Assembly: GCA_028694375.1 (NCBI GenBank)
Contig: JAQUTN010000006.1
Coordinates: 1 to 37,741 of the forward strand
Reading direction: 5' to 3'
DNA from: Bacteroidales bacterium
Lineage (GTDB): Bacteria > Bacteroidota > Bacteroidia > Bacteroidales > UBA1402
DNA length: 37,741 nt
Within the stretch, counting starts at the first letter, position 1. Each line of letters begins with the position of its first letter. Under the pieces are notes generated by a model. That model made no database searches, had not been told where the DNA came from, and saw only the letters and a program-made list of their open reading frames with translations. Below, in pieces: positions 1 to 9,426 of this stretch. The position numbers and the translations under genes were made by a program.

Positions 1-598
1 AGGAGGTCTGCATTCTGCCCAGAATGGTGTTGGTCACCCTGGTTACGCTGCCTTTGCCGTTGCAGGTGCTGCAGGTGGAATAGGCAGAACCGCCTTCGGC
101 CCCGCTGCCTTTGCAGTGAGAGCAGGCAACTTGTTTTTTGACTTTGATCTTTTTTTCGGTACCGTAGGCGATTTCCCTGAGATTGAGTTTGACTTTGACT
201 CGCAGGTTGGAACCACGGCTTACCCTGGGTTCACGTGAACCGCCAAAGCCGCCGAAACCTCCGAAACCGCCAAAGCTGCTCCCTCCGAAGTGCCCTCCGA
301 AGATGTCGCCAAATTGCGAGAAGATGTCTTCCATCGAAAAACCTCCACCCGAAAAACCGCCACCGGCCGCCCCTTCCACACCGGCATGTCCGTATTGGTC
401 GTAACGTTGCCTTTTATCGGGATTGCTTAAGATCTCGTAAGCCTGGGCTGCTTCTTTAAATTTCTCTTCGGCTTCCTTATCTCCCGGATTTTTGTCGGGA
501 TGGAATTGAATGGCTTTTTTTCGGTAGGCTTTTTTTATTTCCTCTTCGGTGGCATTTTTTGACACCTCCAGTACTTGATAATAATCTCTTTTCGCCAT
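1..598 (-). CDS. dnaJ: Chaperone protein DnaJ (3' part cut off by window edge)
   Basis: Hsp40 co-chaperone that delivers substrates to DnaK and stimulates its ATPase. Translating the minus strand from the ATG at 598 gives a J domain that begins [10 protein letters not shown] and has the HPD motif at residues 33-35. A Gly/Phe-rich linker follows, with repeated GGFGG units around residues 80-115. The start of the cysteine-rich zinc domain (CSHC and CSTC motifs) appears just before the sequence ends. The frame stays open to base 1, so only about 199 codons of a protein usually near 380 residues are seen. grpE lies 36 nt upstream on the same strand, so the two are probably cotranscribed as part of the DnaK system. 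I saw no CIRCE-type inverted repeat upstream of the pair. Confidence 0.96.
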   Translation of the reverse strand, partial: MAKRDYYQVLEVSKNATEEEIKKAYRKKAIQFHPDKNPGDKEAEEKFKEAAQAYEILSNPDKRQRYDQYGHAGVEGAAGGGFSGGGFSMEDIFSQFGDIFGGHFGGSSFGGFGGFGGFGGSREPRVSRGSNLRVKVKLNLREIAYGTEKKIKVKKQVACSHCKGSGAEGGSAYSTCSTCNGKGSVTRVTNTILGRMQTS

Positions 599-634
599 AA
601 TAAAATGTTCGTTTTCTTAGGCCTGCACTATGAT

Positions 635-1243
635 TCAGTTTGCTACTATTACTTTGGCAAAACGAATCACTTTATCGTGCATTAAATAGCCTTTTTGAAT
701 GCAGTCAACCACTTTGCCACGTTGTTCTTCGTCTGCGGCAGGGATGGTTGTAATGGCATCGTGTAAATCGGTGTTGAAGTCCTGGCCCTGTGTTTCGATA
801 GCTACTACGCCGTGTTGTTTCAGATAGGCGGTCAGTTTTTTGTAGATCAAGTCCATGCCTTCTTTGATCGCAGTTGTTTCATTGTTGTCCTGAATAGCGG
901 CCAGTCCGCGCTCAAAATCGTCCACTACGCTCAAAATCCCTATCAGTACAGCTTCGCCTCCTGTTTTTATAAGCTCGGCTTTTTCGCGTATGCTGCGCTT
1001 GCGGTAATTGTCGTATTCAGCCAGCAAACGCAAATTGGATTCTTTGAGTTGATTATACTCCGATTCCAGCTCCTGCATTCGTTGTCTGGAGTTTGATTCT
1101 TTGCTTTGTTCGTGATGTTTGCTTTTGCCTTTTTTGTGTTCGGAAGCTGCTTCGGTTTCCTGAGAATTGTTGACCTCGGCTTGTTCTTTTTCGGGGAGTT
1201 CCTCCTGCATATGTTCGGTTTTGGGCTCTTTTGTTTTGTTCAT
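635..1243 (-). CDS. grpE: Nucleotide exchange factor GrpE
   Basis: GrpE releases ADP from DnaK and so resets the chaperone cycle in the cytoplasm. The 202-residue product has a highly charged, Glu/Lys-rich and probably disordered N-terminus (about residues 1-55). A long coiled-coil helix follows (about 56-110, including LLAEYDNYRKRS, the typical GrpE dimerisation segment), then the beta-wing domain ending with VVDCIQKGYLMHDKVIRFAKV, which matches the family signature. Length is normal. It precedes dnaJ with a 36-nt gap on the same strand. The 117-nt gap upstream, to the end of gcvP, shows no clear TAnnTTTG element, so its promoter was not identified. Confidence 0.95.
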   Translation of the reverse strand: MNKTKEPKTEHMQEELPEKEQAEVNNSQETEAASEHKKGKSKHHEQSKESNSRQRMQELESEYNQLKESNLRLLAEYDNYRKRSIREKAELIKTGGEAVLIGILSVVDDFERGLAAIQDNNETTAIKEGMDLIYKKLTAYLKQHGVVAIETQGQDFNTDLHDAITTIPAADEEQRGKVVDCIQKGYLMHDKVIRFAKVIVAN

Positions 1244-1360
1244 AATGTGGATGTCTAGAAATCAATGCTTGTCGTCTTTACAGCAAAAAGCTTGCCTGAA
1301 TAGAATATATGGCCGATTTGTCAGTAATGAGGGATGAATGTTGGCGATATTGACAATCTG

Positions 1361-4204
1361 TCAGCAACTGCAGCAAATCAGGTTACGGTCTCCGTAGGCG
1401 TTGTCCACCCGTGATACCGGAATTTGAAATTTATTGCCTTCTATCCAGCTCAGCGGATAAGCAGCCCGACTCCGGGGATAGGCATAAGGCCATTCGTCTG
1501 CCATCAACAGGTATTCTGCATGAGGAGCGTTCACCAGCAAATTGTTATCTGCCGGATGGCTGCCATTCCGAATTTCTTCGATTTCGGCGTATATGCTTTC
1601 CATGGCCTGAACAAAACGATCCAGCTCTTCCAGACTTTCGCTTTCGGTAGGTTCTATCATCAGGGTTCCGTGTACGGGAAAGGAGAGGGTGGGGGCGTGA
1701 AAGCCGTAATCCATCAGGCGTTTGGCAATATCGGTTTCACTGATGCCGGCTTCTTTGAATGTCCGGCAATCTAAGATCAGTTCGTGTGCCACATAGCCTT
1801 CGCTGCCGGTATAGAGAACAGAAAAATTCGACTTCAGGCAGGCAGCCAGATAATTGGCATTGAGTATGGCTACTTGAGTTGCCCTTTTCAAACCCGCTGT
1901 TCCCAGCAGGCAAAGGTAGGCGTAGGTGATGGGCAGCAACATGGCGTTGCCGTAAGGAGCCGAAGCTACGGTAATGCCCTCTTTTTTGTCCCGGGGGTCA
2001 AGGGGCAAATACTCTGCCAGATGGGCGGCGCAACACACCGGCCCTGCACCCGGACCTCCACCGCCGTGGGGCATGGCAAAGGTTTTGTGCAGGTTCAGGT
2101 GGCAGATGTCCGCTCCGATAAATCCCGGGCTGGTCAGGCCAACCTGAGCATTCATATTGGCTCTGTCCATATAGACTTGCCCGCCGTATTGATGAATGAC
2201 TTGACACATTTTGCGTATGCCGGGCTCAAAAATGCCGTGAGTAGAGGGATAGGTAATCATGCAACCGGCCAGTCTGGCAGCGTTTTCGCGAGCTTTGTTT
2301 TCCCAGTCATCGAGGTCAACGTTCCCTCTGTCATCGCATTTAACCTGAACTATAGAAAAGCCGGCCTGGGCGGCACTGGCAGGATTGGTTCCATGCGCTG
2401 AGTCGGGAATCAGTATCAGATCTCTGTCCGATTGATGACTGGCTTTGAAATATTCCCTGATCACCCTCAGACCGGTATATTCGCCGGCAGCTCCGGAATT
2501 GGGTTGCAGTGAACAGGCTGCAAAGCCGGTAATGGCACAGAGTTGTTGCTCCAGTTGTTTAATGATGCTGAGGTAGCCGGCTGCCTGTTCTTTGGGGGCC
2601 AAGGGGTGGATCTGACCGAATTCCGGCCGGCTCAGAGGCAGCATTTCCGAAGCGGCATTGAGCTTCATTGTGCAGGAACCCAGCGAAATCATGGAGTGCA
2701 CCAGCGAGATATCCTTACGTTCCAGTTGTTTGATGTAGCGCATCATAGCTGTTTCGGAACGATAGGAATTGAAAACAGGCTGTTGCAATATCGGCTCTTT
2801 GCGCAACAGACTCTCGTCGAGGGAGCAGATGCTGTTCCAATCTTCTTCTTCGACAGGCACAGGTAAGTTGCCGGCAGCCGAGGCAAAGACTTCGATCAAG
2901 TCGTTCAAAGCCTGATTGTCGACAGTTTCATCCAGGCTCAGCCCCACGATGTCGATCTGGGGATAATAGCAGAGATTGATTCCGGCAGCTTCGGCCACCC
3001 TACGTAGGGTTTTGGCATTGAGGCCGGCGGGCAGCTTAATTTTCAAAGTGTCAAAAAAGGAGCTGTTTTCCTGTTCGTAGCCGTAAACCTCCAGCGCATC
3101 GTTCAGGTAGGACGTCATGCCGTGAATGCGTGTAGAGATATCATGCAAGCCTTTGGGCCCGTGGTAAATGGCATAGAAGCCCGACATGATGGCCATCAGA
3201 GCCGTGGCTGTGCATATATTAGAGGTGGCTTTGTCGCGTTTGATGTGTTGTTCGCGGGTTTGCAGAGCCAGACGGTAGGCTGTTTTGCCTTGGCTATCTT
3301 TGGATTGGCCTACAATACGGCCCGGCATCTGACGCTTGAATTCTTCGCGGGTGGCAAAAAATGCGGCTGCCGGCCCACCGTAGCCCATGGGTATGCCAAA
3401 ACGCTGCGAAGATCCGAATACGATGTCGGCACCCCATTTGCCGGGAGCTTCCAGCATAACCAGTGCCATCAGGTCGGCAGCCACGGCCAGTTTCAGGCCT
3501 GCTTTGTGTATTCTTTCGGCAAAACTCCCATAATCTTCTACCTTGCCTTCTGCGTTGGGGTATTGCAACAGAGCTCCAAAATAGGAATTGTCTGGCCTGA
3601 AGGCAGCATAATCGCCGAGGACCAGTTCGATGCCTTGTTCCGAACAACGTGTCCTGAGCACAGCCAGAGATTGCGTAAACAAGCCCCGGTCGACAAAAAG
3701 TTTGTTGGCTCCCGATTTCTCCTGTTCCCGGCTGCGCAGGTTGAACATCATGTGAGCTGCTTCGGCAGCCGAGGTGGCTTCGTCTAGCAGGGAGCTGTTC
3801 GAAAGCGGCAGCCCGCAGAGCTCACAGACCATGGTTTGGAAATGCAACAAGACTTCCAGACGGCCCTGGGAAATTTCGGCCTGATAAGGTGTGTACGAGG
3901 TGTACCAACCCGGGTTCTCGAAGACATTGCGCAGAATAACGGCAGGCGTGATGCTGCCGTACCAGCCCTGTCCTATATAAGAGCGAAACAGCTGATTTTG
4001 GGCAGCCAGGTTCGCAATATGTTCCGCAAAACGGGCTTCGGACATCGGTTCGGTCTGTTCCGGTTCCTGAGGCAGACGGATATCTCCGGGCAAGGTTTTG
4101 TCAATCAATTCTTCAAGACTGTTCAGGCCGATTTTGGCGATCATTTTTTGTTCTGCTTCGGGCCCGATGCCGATGTGGCGTTCGGAAAAAAGGAGGGTAT
4201 TCAT
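1361..4204 (-). CDS. gcvP: Glycine dehydrogenase (aminomethyl-transferring), P-protein of the glycine cleavage system
   Basis: The pyridoxal-phosphate-dependent P-protein decarboxylates glycine and passes the aminomethyl group to the lipoyl H-protein. At 947 residues it is the single-chain form with fused N- and C-terminal halves, the usual size. The N-terminus (FSERHIGIGP) is typical. The PLP lysine is K707 in HLNLHKTFAMPHGGGGPG, followed by the glycine-rich loop. The motif SLGSCTMKLNA at the start of the C-terminal half is also present. It begins 10 nt after the stop of the M24 peptidase gene on the same strand, so the two are likely one operon. The T- and H-protein genes are not in this window. 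No riboswitch-sized leader precedes the operon. Confidence 0.97.
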   Translation of the reverse strand: MNTLLFSERHIGIGPEAEQKMIAKIGLNSLEELIDKTLPGDIRLPQEPEQTEPMSEARFAEHIANLAAQNQLFRSYIGQGWYGSITPAVILRNVFENPGWYTSYTPYQAEISQGRLEVLLHFQTMVCELCGLPLSNSSLLDEATSAAEAAHMMFNLRSREQEKSGANKLFVDRGLFTQSLAVLRTRCSEQGIELVLGDYAAFRPDNSYFGALLQYPNAEGKVEDYGSFAERIHKAGLKLAVAADLMALVMLEAPGKWGADIVFGSSQRFGIPMGYGGPAAAFFATREEFKRQMPGRIVGQSKDSQGKTAYRLALQTREQHIKRDKATSNICTATALMAIMSGFYAIYHGPKGLHDISTRIHGMTSYLNDALEVYGYEQENSSFFDTLKIKLPAGLNAKTLRRVAEAAGINLCYYPQIDIVGLSLDETVDNQALNDLIEVFASAAGNLPVPVEEEDWNSICSLDESLLRKEPILQQPVFNSYRSETAMMRYIKQLERKDISLVHSMISLGSCTMKLNAASEMLPLSRPEFGQIHPLAPKEQAAGYLSIIKQLEQQLCAITGFAACSLQPNSGAAGEYTGLRVIREYFKASHQSDRDLILIPDSAHGTNPASAAQAGFSIVQVKCDDRGNVDLDDWENKARENAARLAGCMITYPSTHGIFEPGIRKMCQVIHQYGGQVYMDRANMNAQVGLTSPGFIGADICHLNLHKTFAMPHGGGGPGAGPVCCAAHLAEYLPLDPRDKKEGITVASAPYGNAMLLPITYAYLCLLGTAGLKRATQVAILNANYLAACLKSNFSVLYTGSEGYVAHELILDCRTFKEAGISETDIAKRLMDYGFHAPTLSFPVHGTLMIEPTESESLEELDRFVQAMESIYAEIEEIRNGSHPADNNLLVNAPHAEYLLMADEWPYAYPRSRAAYPLSWIEGNKFQIPVSRVDNAYGDRNLICCSC

Positions 4205-4214
4205 ATATTTATGA

Positions 4215-5441
4215 TTATAAGCTTGTTAAGTCGATAATTTCTTCTTCGAGCAGGCTGATTTTTTCGCCTTGCTTCTTGCCGACAATAAAGGTGTTTTCGA
4301 TGCCAACGGCTCCAAGGCCCTCAATGACGAATTTTGGTTCCAGGGCGAGCACCATGCCTGCTTCCAGAACTTCTTTCATTTTGGGAGCAAGCACAGGCAA
4401 TTCGTTGATAACCAAACCAACCCCATGGCCGACAAAGCGGGCTTGCTGCCTCTTGCCCATAAAACAATCTGCCAGGCCCTGTGAGGCTACAAAGTCCAGT
4501 GAATAATGGTATAAATCTTCGCAGACTTCGCCCTCTTTCAATCTTTCTTGTAAGCGATCCTGTAGTTCCAGGGAGACCCGATGTGCTTTGTAGGCTTTTT
4601 CGGTGAGTTTTCCACAGGAAAAACAACGGGTAATATCGTCCAGATAGCCGGTAAAATTGCCGGCCATATCTATCATGACGCTTTGTCCGGGGAGAATGGG
4701 GCTGCCGTTGGCTCCGATAGGATTGGAGGGATGTCCGGCTCCACCCAAAGCGAAATCATAGGGAGAACTCGCAGAGGCATTGTCGCCGGTCAACACGCTG
4801 CCCATAAAAATATCCATATCGGCGCCGTAAGTTCTGAACAGACCCAGATTGCCGTTCCGGCGCATTACATACTCAAGTTCAATGGAAAGTTCCAAGTCTG
4901 TCATGCCGGGCCTGAAAAGTTGGGGTATGCTTCGATAGGAGGCAACATGCAGTTCCGCCGATTTGCGTATCAAAGACTGTTCGTAAGGGGTTTTTACACT
5001 GCGGGCTTTGCGCAGGGCCTGACTGCCGTTTATCAGCCGGCTGTCTGGAAAACACTCTTGCAACCTTGTCCATTCGGCGAAACTCAATTCATCGCCTTCG
5101 AGCATCAGCTTTTGGGCAGGGGCTAATCCCAGCTCTTTGAGAATTTCGGGTATTTGCTCCATTTTGCGAATCAGGTGAAAATGGGTCTGGTCCGGGTGCA
5201 GGCGGGGGCCTTGTTGCCCGGGTTCGTCGGTCAGGAATCCAATATCTTCGGCTTTAAGGTCCAGAGGGCGACGCACAAAGTGGACAGGTTCACCCCGGTA
5301 AGGTAAATAACAATAACCCTTATATATTTTGTTGTTGAGGTAATACAGGTTGACTGTGCTGCTTAGAAGGCAGGCATCGGCTTGCAGGGAGTTGAGTTGC
5401 TTCAGGATATTTTGACGCCTGAGAAGACCTTCGTTAATCAT
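4215..5441 (-). CDS. M24 family metallopeptidase (Xaa-Pro aminopeptidase-like)
   Basis: Predicted cytoplasmic metallopeptidase of the creatinase/prolidase/aminopeptidase P (pita-bread) fold, 408 residues. The N-terminal creatinase-like domain covers about residues 1-170, the catalytic domain 175-400. All five expected metal ligands can be seen: Asp in VMIDMAGNF, Asp in GYLDDITR, His in FVGHGVGL, Glu in LALEPKF and Glu in VGIENTF. This supports an active dinuclear metal enzyme that trims N-terminal residues next to proline, or a dipeptidase. The exact substrate cannot be read from sequence. It leads the likely operon with gcvP (10-nt gap) and is divergent from uvrA. A TATCTTTG element at 5509-5502 on the same strand is a plausible promoter. 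Confidence 0.9.
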   Translation of the reverse strand: MINEGLLRRQNILKQLNSLQADACLLSSTVNLYYLNNKIYKGYCYLPYRGEPVHFVRRPLDLKAEDIGFLTDEPGQQGPRLHPDQTHFHLIRKMEQIPEILKELGLAPAQKLMLEGDELSFAEWTRLQECFPDSRLINGSQALRKARSVKTPYEQSLIRKSAELHVASYRSIPQLFRPGMTDLELSIELEYVMRRNGNLGLFRTYGADMDIFMGSVLTGDNASASSPYDFALGGAGHPSNPIGANGSPILPGQSVMIDMAGNFTGYLDDITRCFSCGKLTEKAYKAHRVSLELQDRLQERLKEGEVCEDLYHYSLDFVASQGLADCFMGKRQQARFVGHGVGLVINELPVLAPKMKEVLEAGMVLALEPKFVIEGLGAVGIENTFIVGKKQGEKISLLEEEIIDLTSL

Positions 5442-5501
5442 TTGAATAACAGTATTTTAATCTTTTTTATACAGCCTCTGACCCGAAGCTTTTTAAAAGC
5501 G

Positions 5502-5509
5502 CAAAGATA
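5502..5509 (-). promoter_or_regulatory. Putative -7 promoter element of the M24 peptidase-gcvP operon
   Basis: Minus-strand TATCTTTG matches the Bacteroidota -7 consensus TAnnTTTG and lies about 60 nt upstream of the start at 5441. No clear -33 TTTG is present, so this rests on one element and its position. Confidence 0.5.
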
Positions 5510-5530
5510 GGCAATAAAAAAAATAATTCC

Positions 5531-5538
5531 TATCTTTA
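5531..5538 (+). promoter_or_regulatory. Putative -7 promoter element of uvrA
   Basis: TATCTTTA differs from TAnnTTTG only in the last base and lies about 45 nt upstream of the uvrA ATG, in the 142-nt divergent gap with the M24 peptidase gene. A weak match judged mainly by position. Confidence 0.35.
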
Positions 5539-5583
5539 CAGTCTTTTTCAAAACCGCTAAATAGAAAGCTGTTCAACTAACTT

Positions 5584-8403
5584 ATGCCCCAACAACGATA
5601 TATCGAGATCCAGGGAGCTCGTGTCAATAATCTTAAGAATATCAGTGTTCAGATTCCCGAAAACACCTTAACCGTAATAACCGGTTTGTCGGGTTCGGGA
5701 AAATCTTCTCTGGCTTTTGATACTTTGTATGCCGAAGGCCAGCGACGTTACGTCGAAAGCTTGTCGGCTTATGCCCGCCAGTTTTTGGGCAGGATGAACA
5801 AGCCGGAGGTGGATTTTATTAAAAATATTCCTCCGGCCATCGCTATTGAACAAAAGGTTAACACACGCAATCCCCGTTCAACGGTGGGCACTTCAACCGA
5901 AATTTATGAATACCTCCGCTTGCTGTATGCCCGGGTAGGCAAAACCTGTTCTCCCATTTCGGGCGAAGAAGTCAAGAAACACCGAACCCGGGATATTATA
6001 GAGTATGTGCTGAAATTTCCCGAAGGCAGCCGTTTTTTAGTGCTTTGTCCGCTAAATCTGCCCGGAGGGCGCAGTCTGCCAGAACATCTGGAAAGTTTTA
6101 TCAAGCAGGGTTTCAGTAGATTAGAATACAAGGGACGAGTAGTAAACATCGAGGATTTTTTGTCCGAAGACAACTCGATGACTTTGTCCGATATTGAAAG
6201 CATGCATCTGGTAATAGATCGCCTGGTGGTGCAAGCAGACGACAAACTGATACGCAGCCGGCTGGCCGACTCCATCGAAACTGCTTTTTACGAAGGCAAT
6301 CACAATTGTCTGATCCGTATGTTTGCCGGTGAAGGATCTGAGCTTCGGCATTTTTCCGATCGTTTCGAAGCCGACGGGATGGTGTTTGAAGAGCCGAACG
6401 ACCTGATGTTCAGTTTTAATTCTCCCGCCGGGGCTTGCCCTGTCTGTGAGGGTTTTGGCAAAGTACTCGGCTTGGACCCTGACCTGATTATACCCAACAA
6501 ATCCTTGTCTGTTTACGACGATGCCATTGTTTGCTGGAGAGGACCCAAAATGAGCGAGTGGAAAGATCGCCTGGTGGAAAATGCCGCTGCTTTTGACTTT
6601 CCAGTGTTTAAGCCCTGGTATCAGCTCACTGAAGCACAAAAACAACTGGTCTGGACCGGAAACGACTATTTCGAGGGCCTGAACGAATTCTTTCGTATGG
6701 TGGAATCCAATCAGTACAAAGTACAGTATCGGGTGATGCTTTCGCGCTACAGGGGCAAGACCATCTGTCCGGAATGCAAAGGTACCAGGCTCAAGAAGGA
6801 AGCTTCGTATGTAAAAGTAGGCGGACGCAGCATTTCGGAATTAGTCGATTTATCCATTCAGGATCTGAAGTCTTTTTTTGAACAACTGCAGCTGACTGCC
6901 AACGATAAAGCCATAGCCGAACGTCTACTTACCGAAATACAGGCCCGGATTAAATTTCTGATAGACGTAGGGCTGGGTTACCTGAGCCTCAACCGCTTGT
7001 CCTCCTCGCTTTCGGGGGGTGAAAGCCAGCGCATCAATCTGGCGACTTCGCTGGGCAGCAGCTTGGTAGGCTCATTATATATTCTGGATGAACCCAGTAT
7101 TGGTTTGCATGCCAGAGATACGGCTTTGCTGATCAAAGTACTAAAAGAACTCCGGGAATTAGGCAACACGGTGGTTGTGGTAGAACACGACGAAGAAATT
7201 ATCCAAGCTGCCGATTATATAATTGATATTGGCCCTCAAGCCGGCAGGCTGGGAGGGGAGCTCATGTATCAGGGCCCGGTAAGTGACTTGATGGAGTTTT
7301 CTAAATCAACTCAAGAGCAAAGCCATACCCTGAATTACCTGAGCGGAAAAGAAAAAATACCCCTGCCCGAATTGAGGCGTCCCTGGAACAATTACATTGA
7401 AATCGTTGCAGCCTGCCATCATAATCTCAAAAATATCGACGTCAAGTTTCCGCTGCATGTAATGACGGTAGTCACCGGAGTGAGTGGTTCGGGTAAATCA
7501 TCGCTGGTAAGAGATATCTTTTACGTGGCCCTGAAGAAAATCTGCAGCGAAACTACCGATACTTGCGGTTCGTACGGTGAACTCAGGGGAGATGTCCATA
7601 TGGTACACAACATAGAATTTGTCGATCAGAATCCCATAGGTAAATCATCGCGCTCCAATCCGGTAACCTACCTCAAAGCTTACGACGAGATACGCAAACT
7701 CTTTGCCGAACAAGCCCTGGCTAAGCAAATGGGCTTTACGGCTTCTTTCTTTTCATTCAATACCGACGGTGGACGTTGCGAGGCTTGTCAGGGCGAAGGG
7801 GTGGAAAGAGTCGAAATGCAGTTTATGGCCGACCTGGTGATGGTTTGCGAGCATTGTCACGGCAAACGTTTCAAGAGCGATGTGCTGGAAGTATTGTATC
7901 GCGAAAAATCCATCCACGACGTGCTCGAAATGACGGTGGACGAAGCCATAGATTTTTTTGGACAGACTAAGCAGTTTCTCGAAAAGAAAATTGTTAAACG
8001 TCTGCTGCCTTTGCAGGAAGTGGGCTTGGGTTACATCAAGCTGGGGCAGTCCTCTTCTACTTTGTCGGGCGGTGAAAGCCAAAGAGTTAAACTGGCTTTG
8101 TTTTTAAGCAACGAACGCGAAGAGCCAGGAGTTTATGTTTTTGACGAGCCTACCACCGGCCTGCATTTTCACGACATACATATTCTACTAAAAGCCCTGA
8201 ATGCTCTGATTGCCAAAGGGCACACCGTGGTCATTATTGAACACAATATGGAGATTATTAAATGTGCGGATTATGTGATAGACTTGGGCCCCGAAGGTGG
8301 AGAAGGGGGTGGGTACCTCCTTTATCAGGGTAAACCCGAAGCACTTTTGCACTGTAAAGAAAGCTATACGGCCCGGGCTCTGAAAAACCATTTAAAGGGC
8401 TGA
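5584..8403 (+). CDS. uvrA: Excinuclease ABC subunit A (UvrA)
   Basis: DNA damage recognition ATPase of nucleotide excision repair; it loads UvrB onto lesions. The 939-residue protein has two ABC ATPase halves. The first Walker A is GLSGSGKSS (about residues 34-42), with signature SLSGGESQR and Walker B region LYILDEPSIGLH. The second Walker A is GVSGSGKSS, with signature TLSGGESQR and VYVFDEPTTGLH. Both zinc modules are complete: CPVC with CPEC in the first half, CEAC with CEHC in the second. Full length suggests the UvrB-binding region is retained, unlike the shorter UvrA2 drug-resistance type. Bacteroidota often carry more than one UvrA paralogue, so this may not be the only copy. It is divergent from the M24 peptidase-gcvP operon. 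Confidence 0.95.
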   Translation: MPQQRYIEIQGARVNNLKNISVQIPENTLTVITGLSGSGKSSLAFDTLYAEGQRRYVESLSAYARQFLGRMNKPEVDFIKNIPPAIAIEQKVNTRNPRSTVGTSTEIYEYLRLLYARVGKTCSPISGEEVKKHRTRDIIEYVLKFPEGSRFLVLCPLNLPGGRSLPEHLESFIKQGFSRLEYKGRVVNIEDFLSEDNSMTLSDIESMHLVIDRLVVQADDKLIRSRLADSIETAFYEGNHNCLIRMFAGEGSELRHFSDRFEADGMVFEEPNDLMFSFNSPAGACPVCEGFGKVLGLDPDLIIPNKSLSVYDDAIVCWRGPKMSEWKDRLVENAAAFDFPVFKPWYQLTEAQKQLVWTGNDYFEGLNEFFRMVESNQYKVQYRVMLSRYRGKTICPECKGTRLKKEASYVKVGGRSISELVDLSIQDLKSFFEQLQLTANDKAIAERLLTEIQARIKFLIDVGLGYLSLNRLSSSLSGGESQRINLATSLGSSLVGSLYILDEPSIGLHARDTALLIKVLKELRELGNTVVVVEHDEEIIQAADYIIDIGPQAGRLGGELMYQGPVSDLMEFSKSTQEQSHTLNYLSGKEKIPLPELRRPWNNYIEIVAACHHNLKNIDVKFPLHVMTVVTGVSGSGKSSLVRDIFYVALKKICSETTDTCGSYGELRGDVHMVHNIEFVDQNPIGKSSRSNPVTYLKAYDEIRKLFAEQALAKQMGFTASFFSFNTDGGRCEACQGEGVERVEMQFMADLVMVCEHCHGKRFKSDVLEVLYREKSIHDVLEMTVDEAIDFFGQTKQFLEKKIVKRLLPLQEVGLGYIKLGQSSSTLSGGESQRVKLALFLSNEREEPGVYVFDEPTTGLHFHDIHILLKALNALIAKGHTVVIIEHNMEIIKCADYVIDLGPEGGEGGGYLLYQGKPEALLHCKESYTARALKNHLKG

Positions 8404-8425
8404 ACATCTCCCATAATCTTCAATA

Positions 8426-8452
8426 AATCAATCAATCAATCAATCAATCAAT
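8426..8452 (+). repeat. AATC tetranucleotide tandem repeat, 6.75 copies
   Basis: A perfect 4-bp tandem repeat (AATC) fills 27 nt of the 83-nt gap between uvrA and mscS and ends 34 nt before the mscS start. It is outside any coding frame. Such short repeats are prone to slippage and could change promoter or leader spacing for mscS and the pectin esterase gene behind it. Confidence 0.9.
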
Positions 8453-8486
8453 AATATAGAGTATAAACCTTATTAAAAAAAAGATA

Positions 8487-9419
8487 ATGGATACAACAAC
8501 AGTAGATTCAACGCAAAACAGCAGCTCACTATTTGAGCCTACAACCGTTACAGAAACCGTAACTCAGACAGTGGAATCAATGAGTCAGTTTTGGCAGAAA
8601 GCTCAAGTCTTTTTTACCGATGTTTTACTGGCCAACGTCCCCAGAATAATCATTGCCCTGGTATTGCTTTGGGTAGGATTCAAGCTGGTGAATTATCTGA
8701 CCAAGATGATTCGCAAAATTATGCATGCCCGTGACATGGAAAAATCCCTGCAGGACTTTTTGGGCTCCTTAATCGGTATAATACTTAAGGTGCTGATAAT
8801 AATGAGTGTCATGCAGATGATAGGCGTGGCAGTAACCTCTTTTATTGCCATTCTAGGTGCCGCCGGTTTGGCCATAGGTATGGCTCTGCAGGGCACACTG
8901 CAGAATTTTGCCGGCGGAGTTATTATTTTACTTTTGAAACCTTTTAAAGTAGGAGATTATATTGAGCAGGGTTCCAACAGCGGCTCGGTGATGAGTATTC
9001 AGATTTTTAATACCGTTTTGAATACTCCCGACAACAAAATTGTGATTGTGCCCAATTCCCAATTGGCAACCAATTCACTGATAAATTACACTAAATCTGA
9101 AACCCGCCGGGTAGATGTAAGTATTGGTATAAGTTACGGTGAATCCATCGACAAAGCCCGTAAAGTTATGCTAAATCTGGCTTCTACCTATCCTGTGATA
9201 TTACAGGAACCGGCTCCGCCCGTAGTTCATGTCACTTCACTTGGTGAAAGTTCCGTAAACCTCCAAATGAGGATGTGGGTGAAAACTGAAGATTACTGGC
9301 CTTTGTATTTCTCACTCAACCAGGCTGTTTACGATGAATTCAACAAGCAGGGCATTGAAATTCCTTTCAATCAACTCTCTGTTCATTTTGACGAAGGCGT
9401 TTTTGCAGCCAAAAAATAA
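8487..9419 (+). CDS. mscS: Small-conductance mechanosensitive ion channel (MscS family)
   Basis: Inner-membrane channel that opens under membrane tension during hypo-osmotic shock. The 310-residue protein has a polar Thr/Ser-rich N-terminus, then three predicted membrane helices: about residues 50-72, 88-112 and 116-140. The third is the Gly/Ala-rich pore helix, with LGAAGLAIGMALQGTLQNFAGG, the family hallmark. The beta domain follows, with PFKVGDYIE and the conserved VPNSQLATNSLINYT segment, then the alpha/beta C-terminal domain. Length matches E. coli MscS (286) with a small N-terminal extension. The next gene, a pectin esterase fusion, starts only 7 nt after its stop, so they may share a transcript. 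No TAnnTTTG element was found upstream, only the AATC repeat and A-rich sequence. Confidence 0.93.
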   Translation: MDTTTVDSTQNSSSLFEPTTVTETVTQTVESMSQFWQKAQVFFTDVLLANVPRIIIALVLLWVGFKLVNYLTKMIRKIMHARDMEKSLQDFLGSLIGIILKVLIIMSVMQMIGVAVTSFIAILGAAGLAIGMALQGTLQNFAGGVIILLLKPFKVGDYIEQGSNSGSVMSIQIFNTVLNTPDNKIVIVPNSQLATNSLINYTKSETRRVDVSIGISYGESIDKARKVMLNLASTYPVILQEPAPPVVHVTSLGESSVNLQMRMWVKTEDYWPLYFSLNQAVYDEFNKQGIEIPFNQLSVHFDEGVFAAKK

Positions 9420-9426
9420 ATAATAA

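Noticed and set aside
1244-1360. CIRCE or other heat-shock operator before grpE
   Set aside because: No TTAGCACTC-type inverted repeat is present. A TTGTCA/TGACAA pair is too short and too widely spaced to support a call.
1784-2401. Open frame of 205 codons antisense to gcvP
   Set aside because: Overlaps the PLP-binding region of a conserved enzyme; the translation resembles no family known to me.
5442-5583. Glycine riboswitch upstream of the gcvP operon
   Set aside because: The 142-nt divergent gap also holds the uvrA promoter. I saw no tandem aptamer-like structure, and the leader left after the -7 element is only about 55 nt.
8426-8452. CRISPR-like array
   Set aside because: The unit is only 4 bp with no spacers, so it is a simple tandem repeat.
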